NCBI RefSeq assembly: GCF_000266905.1
Contig: NC_018022.1
Location: forward strand, 248,001-312,000
Length of the DNA stretch: 64,000 nt
Reading direction: 5' to 3'
From: Mycolicibacterium chubuense NBB4
GTDB lineage: Bacteria > Actinomycetota > Actinomycetes > Mycobacteriales > Mycobacteriaceae
Numbering within the stretch: the first letter of the stretch is position 1; each line of letters starts with the position of its first letter. This document shows positions 46,855 through 56,197 of this stretch, piece after piece. A model generated the notes under the pieces. The model did no database searches. It had not been told where the DNA came from and saw only the letters and a list, made by a program, of their open reading frames with translations. Made by a program: the position numbers and the translations under genes.

Positions 46855-47610
46855 GGCAGTTCTGCCGGCGGCGCGGTGATCTGAGCCTGAAGGGAGGTCA
46901 GATATGTTGCGAATCCTTTCGGTGCCCGTGCGTCACGGCGCGCCGAGGTGATGACGGGAAGATCTGCTGCCCACGCGATGGGTTCGGCGTTGGTTTCGAA
47001 GGCCCGGACTAGAGCGACGTCCTCGTCATGGCTCACTGGGGCGAATCCACCTGCGGCGAGATAGCGGACGGCATGGAATGACAGGTTAGCGCCGTGAATG
47101 TGGCGGTGGGCCGCAGCGTGGTAGTCCCGTCGTGCGCGGTCGCGGACGGCGGGCTGCGGTTCTGCCAATCCTGCACCGCTACGGTTCCTGCGACCATTCG
47201 CGCACCCCGTTCGGTGTGCCGTAGTTGAGCCATCAACCAGTGCGCGGGGACGACGGAATCGGCGTCGGTGGTGGCGAGCCAGGTTCCACGGACATCGTAC
47301 GTCGCAACAGCTCGGACATGCCCGCAGCGCGGGCTGCCCCCACACACCTGTCACTCACGACCATCGTCTCCACGCCACTGACGAGAAGTCGCCGACCACT
47401 GCGGCTGAGCCGTCGGTGCACGCGTCGAGGGCCACAAGGACTGTCACGGGCACGTTGACGCCGGAAACGGCCACCCCGATGGCTTCCAAGCACTCGGGCA
47501 GGGTGTGTTTGTTCGTCGTGAACCGGAACCACCACACCGATGCGGTCGACACCAGGAGGGAGGTGACGTGGTTGATTCGATCCGCCTTGCCTACCCGAGA
47601 TCACGTGGGT
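46855..47610 (-). pseudogene. Family 2 glycosyltransferase, frameshifted and cut near its end by IS21
   Basis: The text is split over three frames: GVVVPVHDEQT and LPECLEAIGVAVSGVNVPVT, then YDVRGTWLATTDADSVVPAH (DAD, the metal motif), then HGANLSFHAVRYLAAGGFAP with HDEDVALVRAFE, which is the acceptor region. The IS21 sits five codons before the stop: PPAELPSS continues on the far side as QI and TAG at about 44195. The start near 47600 is not resolved. It probably acted in cell-envelope or glycolipid synthesis. Confidence 0.7.
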
Positions 47611-47694
47611 GGTACCCGACCGTGCTCGTAGTTACTAGCTAGGTGTACTGACCTGACAGGGGGTCTGCTGCAGGATCAGGTGACAGTTTTTCGG

Positions 47695-48547
47695 TCACGC
47701 GGCCTGACTGGCCGGTGTGGTCATGATTGCTTCGTATTCAATCGGGGTCAACCGGCCGAGAGCGGTTTGTCGGCGCCGCCGGTGGTAGGTCCGTTCGATC
47801 CAGGTGAGGATCGCGATGCGGAGCTGTTCTCGGGTGTCCCAGCGGCGCCGGTCCAGCACGTTCTTCTGCAGCAGAGAAAAGGTCCAGCACGTTCTTCTGC
47901 AGCAGAGAAAAGAAGCTCTCCATCGCGGCGTTGTCGCCGGCTGCCCCGACGCGACCTATGGAGCCGACCATGCCGTGCCGGTTGAGGGCGTGCACAAATT
48001 TCCGGCTGCGAAATTGGCTGCCGCGGTCGCTGTGCAGAATGCACCCGGCGGTGTCGCCGCGGCGGGCCACTGCGCTATCGAGTGCGGTGGTGGCCAACCT
48101 GGACTTCATTCGGGAGTCGATCGAGTAGCCGACGATACGATTGGAGAACGCGTCCTTGATTGCGCAGATGTAGAGCTTGCCTTCGCCCGTGCTGTGTTCG
48201 GTGATATCGCTGAGCCACAACCGGTTTGGAGCCTCGGCGGTGAAGTCACGCTCCACCAGATCGTCATGAACCGGTGGGCCGGCTTTACCGTTCTTGCCCC
48301 GTTTCTTTCCGAACACGCTCCACAATCGATTCTGCGAACAGATCCGCCAGCCGGTGCGCTCGGCCATCGGCTCGCCGGCATCACGGGCCTCTTCGACGAG
48401 GTAGCGGTAGCCGAACTCTGGGTCGTCTCGGTGGGCGTCGAACAGGGCGTTGGCGCGGTAGGCCTCGACCAGTTCGGCGTCGGTGATGGGATTGGCCAGC
48501 CAGCGGTAGTAGGGCTGGCGGGCGAGCTGCAGTACCCGGCACGTCAC
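47695..48547 (-). pseudogene. IS3-family OrfB (element D), broken by a 31-bp tandem duplication
   Basis: RVLQLARQPYYRWLANPITD, GYRYLVEEARDAG and RLWLSDITEHSTGEGKLYIC are followed by LHSDRGSQFRSRKFVHAL and DNAAMESFFSLLQKNVLD, so all DDE positions are present. A 31-bp unit is then repeated (47850-47880, 47881-47911), which shifts the frame. The last 55 codons (RRWDTREQLRIAILTW, GRLTPIEYEAI) are out of phase. Confidence 0.85.
47850..47911. repeat. 31-bp perfect tandem duplication inside IS3 OrfB
   Basis: The unit starts GGTCCAGCACG and ends GCAGAGAAAA, twice in a row without a spacer. 31 is not a multiple of three, so it kills the reading frame. It arose after the IS3 inserted, or in its parent. 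Confidence 0.9.
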
Positions 48548-48579
48548 CGCGACGGGGATCCCATCGGCGGCGAGCTCCT

Positions 48580-48888
48580 TTACGAGCGGGTAGACCCTTT
48601 TCCCGGCAGATTGGCCTGCGACAAGTAGGCTGCCGCCCGGCGCAGCACCTCGTTCTCCTGCTCCAACAGCCGATTACGGCGCCGCAGCTCGACCAGCTCG
48701 GCCGAGTCGCCGGTGCTCTTGCCGGGCTTGGCGCCCTCGTCGATGTCAGCTTGGCGCATCCACTTGGTCAGCGTCATCGGGTGAACACCGAAGTCGGTGG
48801 CGATCTGCTCGATCGTCACGCCTTCTTCGCGGTTCCGGGCCACGCGTACGACGACGTCGCGGAACTCACGTGGGTAGGGCCTGGGCAC
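48580..48888 (-). CDS. IS3-family OrfA (element D)
   Basis: About 102 residues from the GTG at 48888 (PRPYPREFRDVVVRVARNRE), with the HTH GVTIEQIATDFGVHPMTLTK and a leucine-zipper tail (ELVELRRRNRLLEQENEVLR). The frame is intact. OrfB follows in the usual overlapping position but is broken. Confidence 0.85.
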   Translation of the reverse strand: MPRPYPREFRDVVVRVARNREEGVTIEQIATDFGVHPMTLTKWMRQADIDEGAKPGKSTGDSAELVELRRRNRLLEQENEVLRRAAAYLSQANLPGKGSTRS

Positions 48889-49030
48889 AAAGACATCCTT
48901 CCAGCCTGCCCACCCCGGGCAAGCCAACTCAGATGTCACCTATCCGTGCAGCAGACCCAGGTTAGGTACGCGGCTGGTGGGTGGTTGGCCGCCGAGTGCG
49001 GTGTGGCCGCGGTGGACTCTTCTATGTCTG

Positions 49031-50113
49031 TCAAGCTGCCTGCGGAATGGACGCGGGCTCGGCGTGAAGTCTCTGCAGGGTTCGGTAGAGGTGGCGGGCA
49101 AGGTAGCGCTTGAGGCAGCGTCGGATCTCCTTGGTGGATCGACCTTCCGCGCGGCGCCGTTCGACGTAGGCCCGGGTGTCCGGGTCGTGGGTCATACGGG
49201 TGATCACGGCCATGTGCAGAGCACGATTGAGCCGCCTGTCGCCGCCTCGGTTGAGTCGGTGACGGATCGTGTTGCCCGAGGAAGCGGGGATCGGATTGAC
49301 GCCAGCCAGGGCGGCGAACGCCGCTTCGGAGCGAACCCGGCCAGCGTGCGACCAGGCGGTGTAGACCACTGCGACGGTAACGGGGCCGATGCCAGTCTTG
49401 TCCAGCAGTACAGCGGCCTTGCTGGCGTGGATGAGATCGATCATCTGCGCGTGGTTGGCGGTGAGTTCCTCGTTGAGAGCGACCACCCGCTTAGCCAGCC
49501 GGGCTGCCTCGGCGCGAGCGGCAATCGTAGCGACGTCTTCAACGCGACTGCGCCAGCGGGCGATATCGCTAATCTGCTTGGTGGTCAGTGACTTCCGAGC
49601 GTCTATACCCAAGGCGGCTACACGCAGCAACGCGGTAAGTGCGTTGACGGTCGCGGTGCGTTCGGTAGTCATGTGCTCACGAGCGGTAACGAGAACCCGC
49701 AATGCCGCCCGGATACCGTCGTCGCTGCGCGGCCGGCGCAGCTGTTCAGGCTCGAGGGACAGGACTGCGGCGGCGATCCTGCGGGCGTCCAAGGGGTCGG
49801 ACTTGCCCGCACCGCGGTGGGCGCGTGTGTCCATCCGAGCTGCCTCCACGACCTCGAAGCCGGCCCGGTTGACCGTCGAGGCCAGGCGGGCACCGTAAGA
49901 GGCGACACCCTCGATGACCCACAAGGCGCTCAGTTCGCCGCCGGTGCGGCGCGCGGCCCATAAGACGGCCCGATCCAAGCCCGCATCGGTGGTGGGGAAC
50001 TGCTCGGTGGCGACCAGTTCGCCGGTGGCAGCGACCAAAACGGCGAGGGTGTGCGTGCGGGCGTGGGTGTCGACTCCAATGATGAACGGGTAAGCGTGCG
50101 CAACAATGGTCAT
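49031..50113 (-). CDS. IS110-family transposase (element B, copy 2)
   Basis: 360 residues, same translation as the copy at 14316-15398: FIIGVDTHARTHT, GKSDPLDARRIAAAVL and NPIPASSGNTIRHRLNRGGD. Intact. Confidence 0.93.
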   Translation of the reverse strand: MTIVAHAYPFIIGVDTHARTHTLAVLVAATGELVATEQFPTTDAGLDRAVLWAARRTGGELSALWVIEGVASYGARLASTVNRAGFEVVEAARMDTRAHRGAGKSDPLDARRIAAAVLSLEPEQLRRPRSDDGIRAALRVLVTAREHMTTERTATVNALTALLRVAALGIDARKSLTTKQISDIARWRSRVEDVATIAARAEAARLAKRVVALNEELTANHAQMIDLIHASKAAVLLDKTGIGPVTVAVVYTAWSHAGRVRSEAAFAALAGVNPIPASSGNTIRHRLNRGGDRRLNRALHMAVITRMTHDPDTRAYVERRRAEGRSTKEIRRCLKRYLARHLYRTLQRLHAEPASIPQAA

Positions 50114-50414
50114 GGTGGCGGGCTTCCTTCCAGTAGCGGGGATAGATCCGGCCGCCGACGCGGCCGGCGCCGGCCTGGATGGAAGTCACTTCGGGACAGC
50201 ACTGTGATGAGCCACGATCCGCCCCTTGGGCGGGTTGGGGCAGTCTTCTGATCAAGTCACCGAGGTGGAGCCGGGCCAGCGTCGGCCGCCCGCCCCGGTG
50301 CCGGACATGTCCACCGGAACGCACCCACGCGGGGCGAGTGATTGTAGGAGTCACAACCCGAGGCGAGACGACCGCCGCTAACCCTGCCAGCCAGTCCCAG
50401 ACCAGCCTCCGCAA
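50114..50414 (-). ncRNA. Candidate bridge-RNA region of IS110 element B (copy 2)
   Basis: Same content and position as 15399-15699. Only its outer edge differs from copy 1, where the IS481 flank begins. Confidence 0.4.
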
Positions 50415-51181
50415 GACTCACAGTAATTGTAGGTGTGTAGCCAGCGTGGGTATTCGGCGCAAAGTTCAGCATCTCGCTGTAGACCAGTCGGGAGTGGCCG
50501 TCGATGGCGGTATGGAGGAAGTGATAGCCACGCACCAGGTGGCGATCCCTGTGTTGACCCGGCCCCCTGTGGGCCTGAGCATTGCGGTTGCCGACAGTGC
50601 GTCCCAACATTCGCCATGCGCCACCGGCAGGAACCTTGCCGACCTTCTTGACATCCACATGAACAAGATCGCCGACAGCCTTCGATTCGATCCGGCGGAT
50701 GACCCGACCAGTGGGTCGGTCGAGCCAGCGCAAACGGGCCACGCCGTAGCGGGTCAAAACCCGGTGCACGGTCGAGGGATGTATGCCCAGCAGATAGCCG
50801 ATCTGAGCTGGGCCCCATCGCCGGATGACCCGGACTTTGATGATCCGACGCTCGGTGCGGGTGGGGGTCTGATAGGGACTTCGGTGCGGACGCGAGCTGC
50901 GATCGACCATCCCTGCCGGCCCCAGCTCGCGGTTACGCGCGGCCCACCTCTGGGCTGTAGTGACGGCGACCTGAAACCGCTCAGCGGCCCGGCGCAGCGT
51001 CCAGCCTTCTTCGACGTCGCAACGAGCCAGCCGCAGACGGCCAGTTTCAGACAAGGGGGCATTACGGTGAACCACGAAGACCTCCGAGATCGGTGAGCGT
51101 TCCTAGACAGCTCGCACTCCACTCGGAGGTCTTCGTCTTGTCACCTCACCACGCCGTCACCAACGTCCGTGGTCAGTACAT

Positions 51182-51985
51182 CTAGCCGGTGCCTGATGTT
51201 CCCGGCTGTTGCGGTGTGTCCCCGAAGGCGCGGGGCGGTGGGCCTGCGGGGGGGTTACCAGGCGGCTGCGCGTGACTGGAATACTGTGTGCTGGTTTCGG
51301 CAAAGTTCGCCGACTGGCCGCGATCGCGCAGGGCGCGGCGTTCTTCGTCAGCTTTCTGCAGGTAGTTTTCCCAGCGGCCCTGCATCGGTTTGATCAGGCC
51401 GCCGCCCACCCCGACCACGAGGATTCCGCCGAGGGTGGCCAGGATCGTGATGAGCACCGGGAGAGTGACCGTGAGCGCGATGCCAATCTGGTTGAGGGCC
51501 GCGATGACGCCGAGGCCGAGGATGAAGATGCTGGCCAGGTTGGCCAGCAGTCGACCGTAGGACAGCCCGCTGAGGCTGTTGGACAACAGGTCCCGCACTG
51601 CGGCGGCGATCGCCGAGGCCACCACCACGATGATCAGGGCGACGAACAGCTTCGGCAGGAACGCGATCACCCCGGTGAGCAGGACGCTGATCGGGTTGGG
51701 GCCAAACACGCCGAACGCCAGCTGTAGGACGAATAGCGCTAACGCGTAATAGACGATCTTCCCGGCGATGGTAGAGGCGTCGTATTGGCTGTTGGCGAGC
51801 GCACGTTTCACGCCGCCGCGTTCCACAGCGCGGTCGAAACCAACCCGTTCCAGGATTTTGTCGACCGCTTTGGAAATCAATTTGGCCACGATCAATCCGA
51901 TAATCAGGATCAGCAGGAACGCCACCAGTTTGGGGGCGAAGGTGGCTATCGAGCGCCACATGTCGTTCAAAGCGTCCCTCATCAT
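51182..51985 (-). CDS. Multi-helix membrane protein with conserved TM-helix repeats (mechanosensitive-channel-like)
   Basis: 267 residues. Five to six hydrophobic helices: APKLVAFLLILIIGLIVAKL, IVYYALALFVLQLAF, VIAFLPKLFVALIIVVVASA, LLANLASIFILGLGVIAAL and TVTLPVLITILATLGGILVV. These have the repeat layout of conserved-TM-helix/CmpX-type proteins related to MscS. A Pro/Gln-rich cytosolic tail follows. The TAG stop overlaps the CTAG at the IS481 border, so the tail may be truncated. The start ATG at 51985 is followed by a second Met. Confidence 0.78.
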   Translation of the reverse strand: MMRDALNDMWRSIATFAPKLVAFLLILIIGLIVAKLISKAVDKILERVGFDRAVERGGVKRALANSQYDASTIAGKIVYYALALFVLQLAFGVFGPNPISVLLTGVIAFLPKLFVALIIVVVASAIAAAVRDLLSNSLSGLSYGRLLANLASIFILGLGVIAALNQIGIALTVTLPVLITILATLGGILVVGVGGGLIKPMQGRWENYLQKADEERRALRDRGQSANFAETSTQYSSHAQPPGNPPAGPPPRAFGDTPQQPGTSGTG

Positions 51986-52022
51986 GCACGTCCATCCAGT
52001 AGTCAGCTTTGCGCTCGTGACA

Positions 52023-52579
52023 GCCCACGGCGGTAATTGAGGAGCAACCGGAACCTTCTTCTCAAACCCGGCGCAGAAAGCTTCGTTGGGGTCAATTCCC
52101 CGATCCCGCCCAGGGAAACCACGTTTCAGAGATCCGTACCGCCCGGCCGGCTGATGACCGTCACGCCCTATGGCGAAACGCCGCGGGCGTTCGAACCAAC
52201 GGAGCTAGAAGGTGCATCGGTTACGACGTCTGCTCATCCCCCTCGATAGTGCACGTCGAGAACGACGCTGGGGACGGAATAATCAACCGAAAAGCGTTCT
52301 ATACCAACACGATTGCCAACAGATTGCCTGTGCCTCGCGACGGTGCCGTTAACAGTACGTCGTCTGTCGAAAGTTTGCGAAGAAGGGCCGTTTGCGAGCG
52401 CACGAACGGGATGGGATCAGGGTCAGCTCGCCAAAATGCCCCGGTCTCGCATGCTGGGCGACGGTGCCACGGTGGCCGCGACGACATGGTCGTCACCTGA
52501 TGGCAGTCGGTCGGGGATCTGGGTCGCGAAGCCCGATCCTCGGACCTGTAACGTCGTGAACCACTGAGGTCTCACGGAT
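52023..52579. other. Gene-free stretch upstream of the membrane protein
   Basis: About 560 bp. ORFs here lack codon bias and recognisable domains. It should hold the leftward promoter of the membrane protein gene. Confidence 0.35.
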
Positions 52580-53275
52580 CACCGCGAGTCGCGCACCAAC
52601 CAATCCCTGCCGGTACCGCTGCCGACGAAGCCAGTGTTGTCGAGGCCTTCGACGTCGTCATTGCCGGCGCCGCTCAGGACAAGCTCACCCCGACGATGCT
52701 GGGGCAGATGCTGGTCACCGAAGGTCCAGCATCGCCGACGAGAACGATCTGCTCACCCTGCTGCATCGCGTCGCTGAGATCGCCTACTAGGTCATCGACG
52801 GCGCTGACAGCACCGGAGTGACCTCGACATCGGCGGACGTACCTACACCGCAGTGCACACCTACCAACGGACCCTGCGGGTCGACAACGAACAGTACGAT
52901 GCCGGGGACGGTCCCTGCCTGCATGCCGCCAGCACGGGCACCGTCGTTGTGGTGGACGCCGTCGACCGCTGGCCGCGGTTTGCCGCGGCCGCGGTTTGCC
53001 GAAGGAATCCACAGCTTCTTGGCCGCACCCCGGCATGCTGCAGCGCAAAGCCGGGATCGTTTAACCTTTATGGGCGCACCCGCTCGGCGTTCGACACCCT
53101 CGATGCCGAGATCCCCGACCTGGTGACCGCGACGGTGTCACGCACCATCGGGGACTCAGCTCGGTCTCAATCCGCCCGCGACGTCGCTGAGAGCATTCAG
53201 CGCGCCCTAGCTTTTGCGCTGGCAGTCAAGGTTGACGTGGGGCGTGGTTGGACAGCCGGGCTGATGCTCGGCATC
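52580..53275 (+). pseudogene. Second GAF(-ANTAR) regulator, broken
   Basis: Readable in several frames: QYDAGDGPCLHAASTGTVVV, DRWPRFAAAA, then in another frame AEGIHSFLAAPRHAAAQ. The first frame resumes FNLYGRTRSAFDTLDAEIPD, LVTATVSRTIGD, SARDVAESIQRAL. This is the GAF sensor of the mycobacterial GAF-ANTAR type. The ANTAR end is missing before the IS3 at 53425. At least three shifts. Confidence 0.65.
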
Positions 53276-53424
53276 TGACGCGATGAACGGTCTGGCGTCG
53301 TTGGTCGGTGGGCCGTCGTGTTCCGGCAGGCTGATTAGTCGCCGTTCGCGGCAGGTTTTCGCGTGCGCCGTGATGGCGGCCCAGGGCGAGCGGGCGGCAA
53401 GCTAGGTTTCGCCGTCGTGCGGCA

Positions 53425-54682
53425 TGGACATCCCCCAAAACCGTGAAGGCATGCACTATGAGGAGTAGTTATGCCGGATTCGCGAAGGAAGTTCGATCCG
53501 GGGTTCCGGGAGGGTGCGGTACGCATCGTCCGTGAGACCGGTAAGCCGATCGCCCGGATAGCCCGCGACCTGGGTGTGCACCCGGGCACCCTGGGAAACT
53601 GGGTTGTCAAGGACCGTGCTGAACATGGAGGGGCGCGGGGGCTTTTTGACCGGTGATGTCGCCGAGCTGAAGCGGCTACGCGCCGAGAATGCCCAGCTGC
53701 GGATGGAGCGCGATGTTTTAAAACGATCGGTGGTTCTCTGGGTCAACGAGGCGACGAAGTGAGCGTGGCCCGCTTCGTCGCCGACCAGAGGACCATGCAC
53801 CGGGTGCCGCACACCCTGACCTGCGCAATCCTGGGGATCAGCATCCTGGTTCCATAAGTGGATCGGTCGCGGGCCTACCGGGCGGGCCCGCCGCCGCGCC
53901 GAATTGGACGCCAGGGTGCGCGACCTGTTCGAGGCGTCGGGGCGCACCTACGGCTCGCCCGTGTCCACGCTGACCTGCTCGAAGCAGGCGAGACGGTCAG
54001 CGTGAACACCGTCGCCGATTCGATGCGCCGGCAGGGCTTGGCGGGCCGCAAACCGAAGCGGCACCGAGGATTGACCCGCCAAGACTCGACCGCGCCGAAG
54101 TTCCCCGACCTGCTGCACCGGGACTTCACCGCCCCGGCGCCGAACGTGGAAGTGGTGCGGGGACATCACCGAGATCCCCACCGACGAAGGCAAGCTCTAT
54201 TTCGCTTCGGTGCTGGATCTACATTCGCGTCGGCTGCTGGCTAGCGCGACCTCGGATCACCCGGATGCCGATCTGGCTTGCGACGCGATCAAGATGGCTG
54301 CGGCGGTGCGCGGTGGACGCGCCGCCATCGACGGGGTGATCTTCCATACTGATCGCGGATCTACCTTTACTGCTACGACTTTCACGACGCTGAGCCGAAC
54401 ACTCGGAGTGTCGCAGTCGATGGGCAGGGTCGGTTCATGTTTCGATAACGCCGCTGCGGAGGCGTTCTTCTCGACCCTCGAGCACGAAGTCCTGTCTCGG
54501 CACCACTTCAGCACCAAAGCCCAGGCACGCCAGGTCGTGGTGGCGTGGTGCCAGGACTTCTACAACACCCAGCGCCGGCACAGCGCGGCGGCATTGATGT
54601 CGCCGATCCAATACGAGAGACTCGCTGCAGACCAACCGGCTGCAGCTTAAGAGAAGCCTTCACGATTCCGGGGGGAAGCCCA
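53425..54682 (+). mobile_element. IS3-family element, copy B (inverted relative to copy A)
   Basis: Same ends as copy A: TGGACATCCCCC at 53425 and GGGGGGAAGCCCA ending at 54682. The flanking triplets are GCA and GTC, so there is no target duplication, unlike copy A. Confidence 0.85.
53471..54650 (+). pseudogene. IS3-family OrfA/OrfB, copy B, multiply frameshifted
   Basis: The translated pieces are identical to those of copy A (MPDSRRKFDPGFREGAVRIV; MERDVLKRSVVLWVNEATK; LDLHSRRLLASATSDHPDAD), with the same frameshifts. This shows the element died before it was duplicated. Confidence 0.85.
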
Positions 54683-55010
54683 GTCGGACGCCACATCGGC
54701 TGGGATCTGCAGTTCGTCGTCGCGGGCAATCCCGAGTTCGTCGGCCTGGTGGCTGGCGGCGGCGCTGATCAGTCTGATCAGATCGTCGTCCTGGGCCCCA
54801 GCCGCACAGCCGATCTCGCCGTCCACGAAATTGATCTTGCGCTCGACGCGCTCCAGCGCGGCGATCGGCATATCGTGCTCGACGAAGACGGCGACCCCCG
54901 CCTGCTCTAACCCTCGTCGGAGGCGCGTCCCTCCCACGTGGCCAGCTTCGTCTCGGGGAGTGGGTCGTCAAAGTCACCTGGGACCGCAAGGTCGGGCAGT
55001 TGACCAAAAG
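54683..55010 (-). pseudogene. Unknown gene, frameshifted and cut by IS3 copy B
   Basis: Leftward text FGQLPDLAVPGDFDDPLPET and KLATWEGRASDEG shifts by one base near 54911 and continues LEQAGVAVFVEHDMPIAALE, RVERKINFVDGEIG, LIRLISAAASHQADELGIA. It stops at the IS3 border. High third-position GC supports real coding origin. No family recognised. Confidence 0.45.
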
Positions 55011-55433
55011 GGCGCGGGGAGTCGGGGACGGAGGCAGCGTCGACCCGGTGTCACCGCACTCGCTCGTCACGCCTCCAAGGATAGGGAAGTCGGGACATCC
55101 GGCTGCCGGAACTGAGGCCCCGCTCTCTCGGCAGGGAGACACGCCCAGGTGCTTGCTTTCATTCTGGCGCATTTATCTGCGAGTACAGTTAATGAAGTGC
55201 CGTTAGCTAGTGCGCCCAAAATCCGGTAGCGCGAGCACATTCCCCAGACTTTCATTCACCTCACCTGGCCTCGATACAGGTAAGATTGCCGCTCAGATGC
55301 AGTAGCACGACTGTGCCCAACATCCGGTCGCTACCGCGAAATCTTTCTTCCCGCCCCTGGTAACGGGCAGCAACTGCGCACAAAGCCAGTTCCGTAAGTT
55401 ATCCAGCCATCCGAATGTATTGCTGGACTGATC
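55011..55433. other. AT-richer gene-free stretch
   Basis: About 420 bp, notably less GC-rich than its surroundings from 55150 on. No gene or recognised RNA was seen; it leads into the hairpin cluster at 55434. Confidence 0.35.
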
Positions 55434-55482
55434 TTTTCATGGGTTAGCCCATGAAAGGACGCGCGCTCGTCTTGCGCGTCGA
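55434..55482 (+). ncRNA. Two tandem hairpins ahead of a terminator
   Basis: TTTCATGGG-TTA-GCCCATGAAA (about 55435-55456) and GACGCGC-...-GCGCGTC (about 55458-55480) are near-perfect stems in a row, directly followed by the terminator hairpin. The series could be a small structured RNA or an attenuator for the small gene at 55561. There is no coding support. Confidence 0.4.
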
Positions 55483-55506
55483 AGCCGGGGTCTCCCGGCT
55501 TTTTTG
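55483..55506 (+). terminator. Rho-independent terminator
   Basis: AGCCGGG-GTCT-CCCGGCT stem of 7 bp followed by a run of six T (55500-55505). This is the clearest intrinsic terminator in the window. Confidence 0.75.
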
Positions 55507-55560
55507 TGCCCGGCCACCGGTCGGGCACTTTCTGTTGGTACACCTCGCAAGGAGGTCACT

Positions 55561-55722
55561 GTGGTCATCTCGGACGTGTGGAATCTGGTCTGGATTCTGC
55601 CTGTACTGGCGATGGTCAACCGGGCGGTGTTCTGCCCGCGTGATGAGCCGTCGGAACGCATCGTCGCCATCCTGGACGGGCTGGCCCGGATCGCGGCCGC
55701 GCTTCGCGAGTGGCGGCGTTAG
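55561..55722 (+). CDS. Small protein of 53 residues, unknown
   Basis: GTG start 4 nt after AAGGAGGT (55549-55556), a very strong ribosome binding site. VWNLVWILPVLAMVNRAVF is a likely membrane helix, followed by DEPSERIVAILDGLARIAAA and a basic end. The size and the site are typical of small phage or element genes. No family recognised. Confidence 0.6.
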   Translation: MVISDVWNLVWILPVLAMVNRAVFCPRDEPSERIVAILDGLARIAAALREWRR

Positions 55723-55908
55723 CCCTCGAATGAGCGCCCCTTCCGTAGGGAGAAACCTGCCGATGCCGCCGTAACCGCCTGCGCGCCGGACGGTCCCGTC
55801 AGCGGCTTCCACGCGCACACCACGCTGGCTTTCGCCTCGCAGTCGGCGAATCTCGATTTCGACGCGCGAGGCTTTTTCACGCCCAAACACGGCCAGGTTA
55901 AACCTCAT
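55720..55908 (-). CDS. Possible small phage-like ORF
   Basis: The leftward ATG at 55908 reads MRFNLAVFGREKASRVEIEI and RRLRGESQRGVRVEAADG, the style of short actinophage proteins that begin RFNLAVFGRE. The frame stays open into the opposite-strand gene at 55722, so its true end is unclear. Weak support. Confidence 0.35.
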
Positions 55909-56197
55909 TGTGAGTCTTGAACCCGAACTCGTAATGAGTTCCGGCGCCGCCAGTGGAAGGGTCGGTGTCGGTGACCGCGACTGACCCCAAAGACTCATTG
56001 GCCTCACCCGGCACGGGTGGTGCCCTTGCGTTGGATTTGTCGTCGATGGTGACCGGCACCGGCCTGGCCCACCACGACTGGCCTGATCAGAAGCCTGGCC
56101 GACCGTTACGGTCGTGCCTCATCACAGTCTTGCCGAACGGTGATCCCATCCAGGCCGGTGCCAACCTGATGAACCCCAACAAGATGTGGAGAACACC

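Larger units (their letters stand above)
47661..48958 (-). mobile_element. IS3-family element D at the end of IS481 copy 2
   Basis: Inverted repeats GGGTCTGCTGC at 47661 and, inward from 48958, GGGTCTGCTGC, both followed by AGGTGACA a few bases on. AGG at 47658-47660 and 48959-48961 is the target duplication. Removing the element restores the IS481 end seen in copy 1. Confidence 0.9.
49015..50423 (-). mobile_element. IS110-family element B, copy 2
   Basis: Offset exactly 34,715 bp from copy 1 and essentially identical over about 1.4 kb, including the non-coding 50114-50414 candidate bridge-RNA region. It sits in the same codon of the IS481 transposase as copy 1. Confidence 0.85.
47639..51075 (-). 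pseudogene. IS481 transposase, copy 2, internally deleted and interrupted
   Basis: From 51075 leftward it matches copy 1 nearly letter for letter to HTAIDGHSRLVYSE. It then jumps (about 50470) to AELCAEYPRWLHTYN, where IS110 element B is inserted at the same codon as in copy 1. The end HRGHTALGGQPPASRVPNL lies at 48961-49010, with the last part beyond the IS3. Confidence 0.85.
47644..51180 (-). mobile_element. IS481-family element, copy 2, holding IS3 and IS110
   Basis: Ends TGTACTGACC (47644-47653) and GGTCAGTACA (51171-51180), flanked by CTAG at 47639-47642 and 51182-51185. Inside are an IS3 at 47661-48958 and IS110 element B at 49015-50423. The IS481 middle is deleted between YSE and AELCAEYP, which would include the site occupied by IS110 element C in copy 1. 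Confidence 0.85.
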
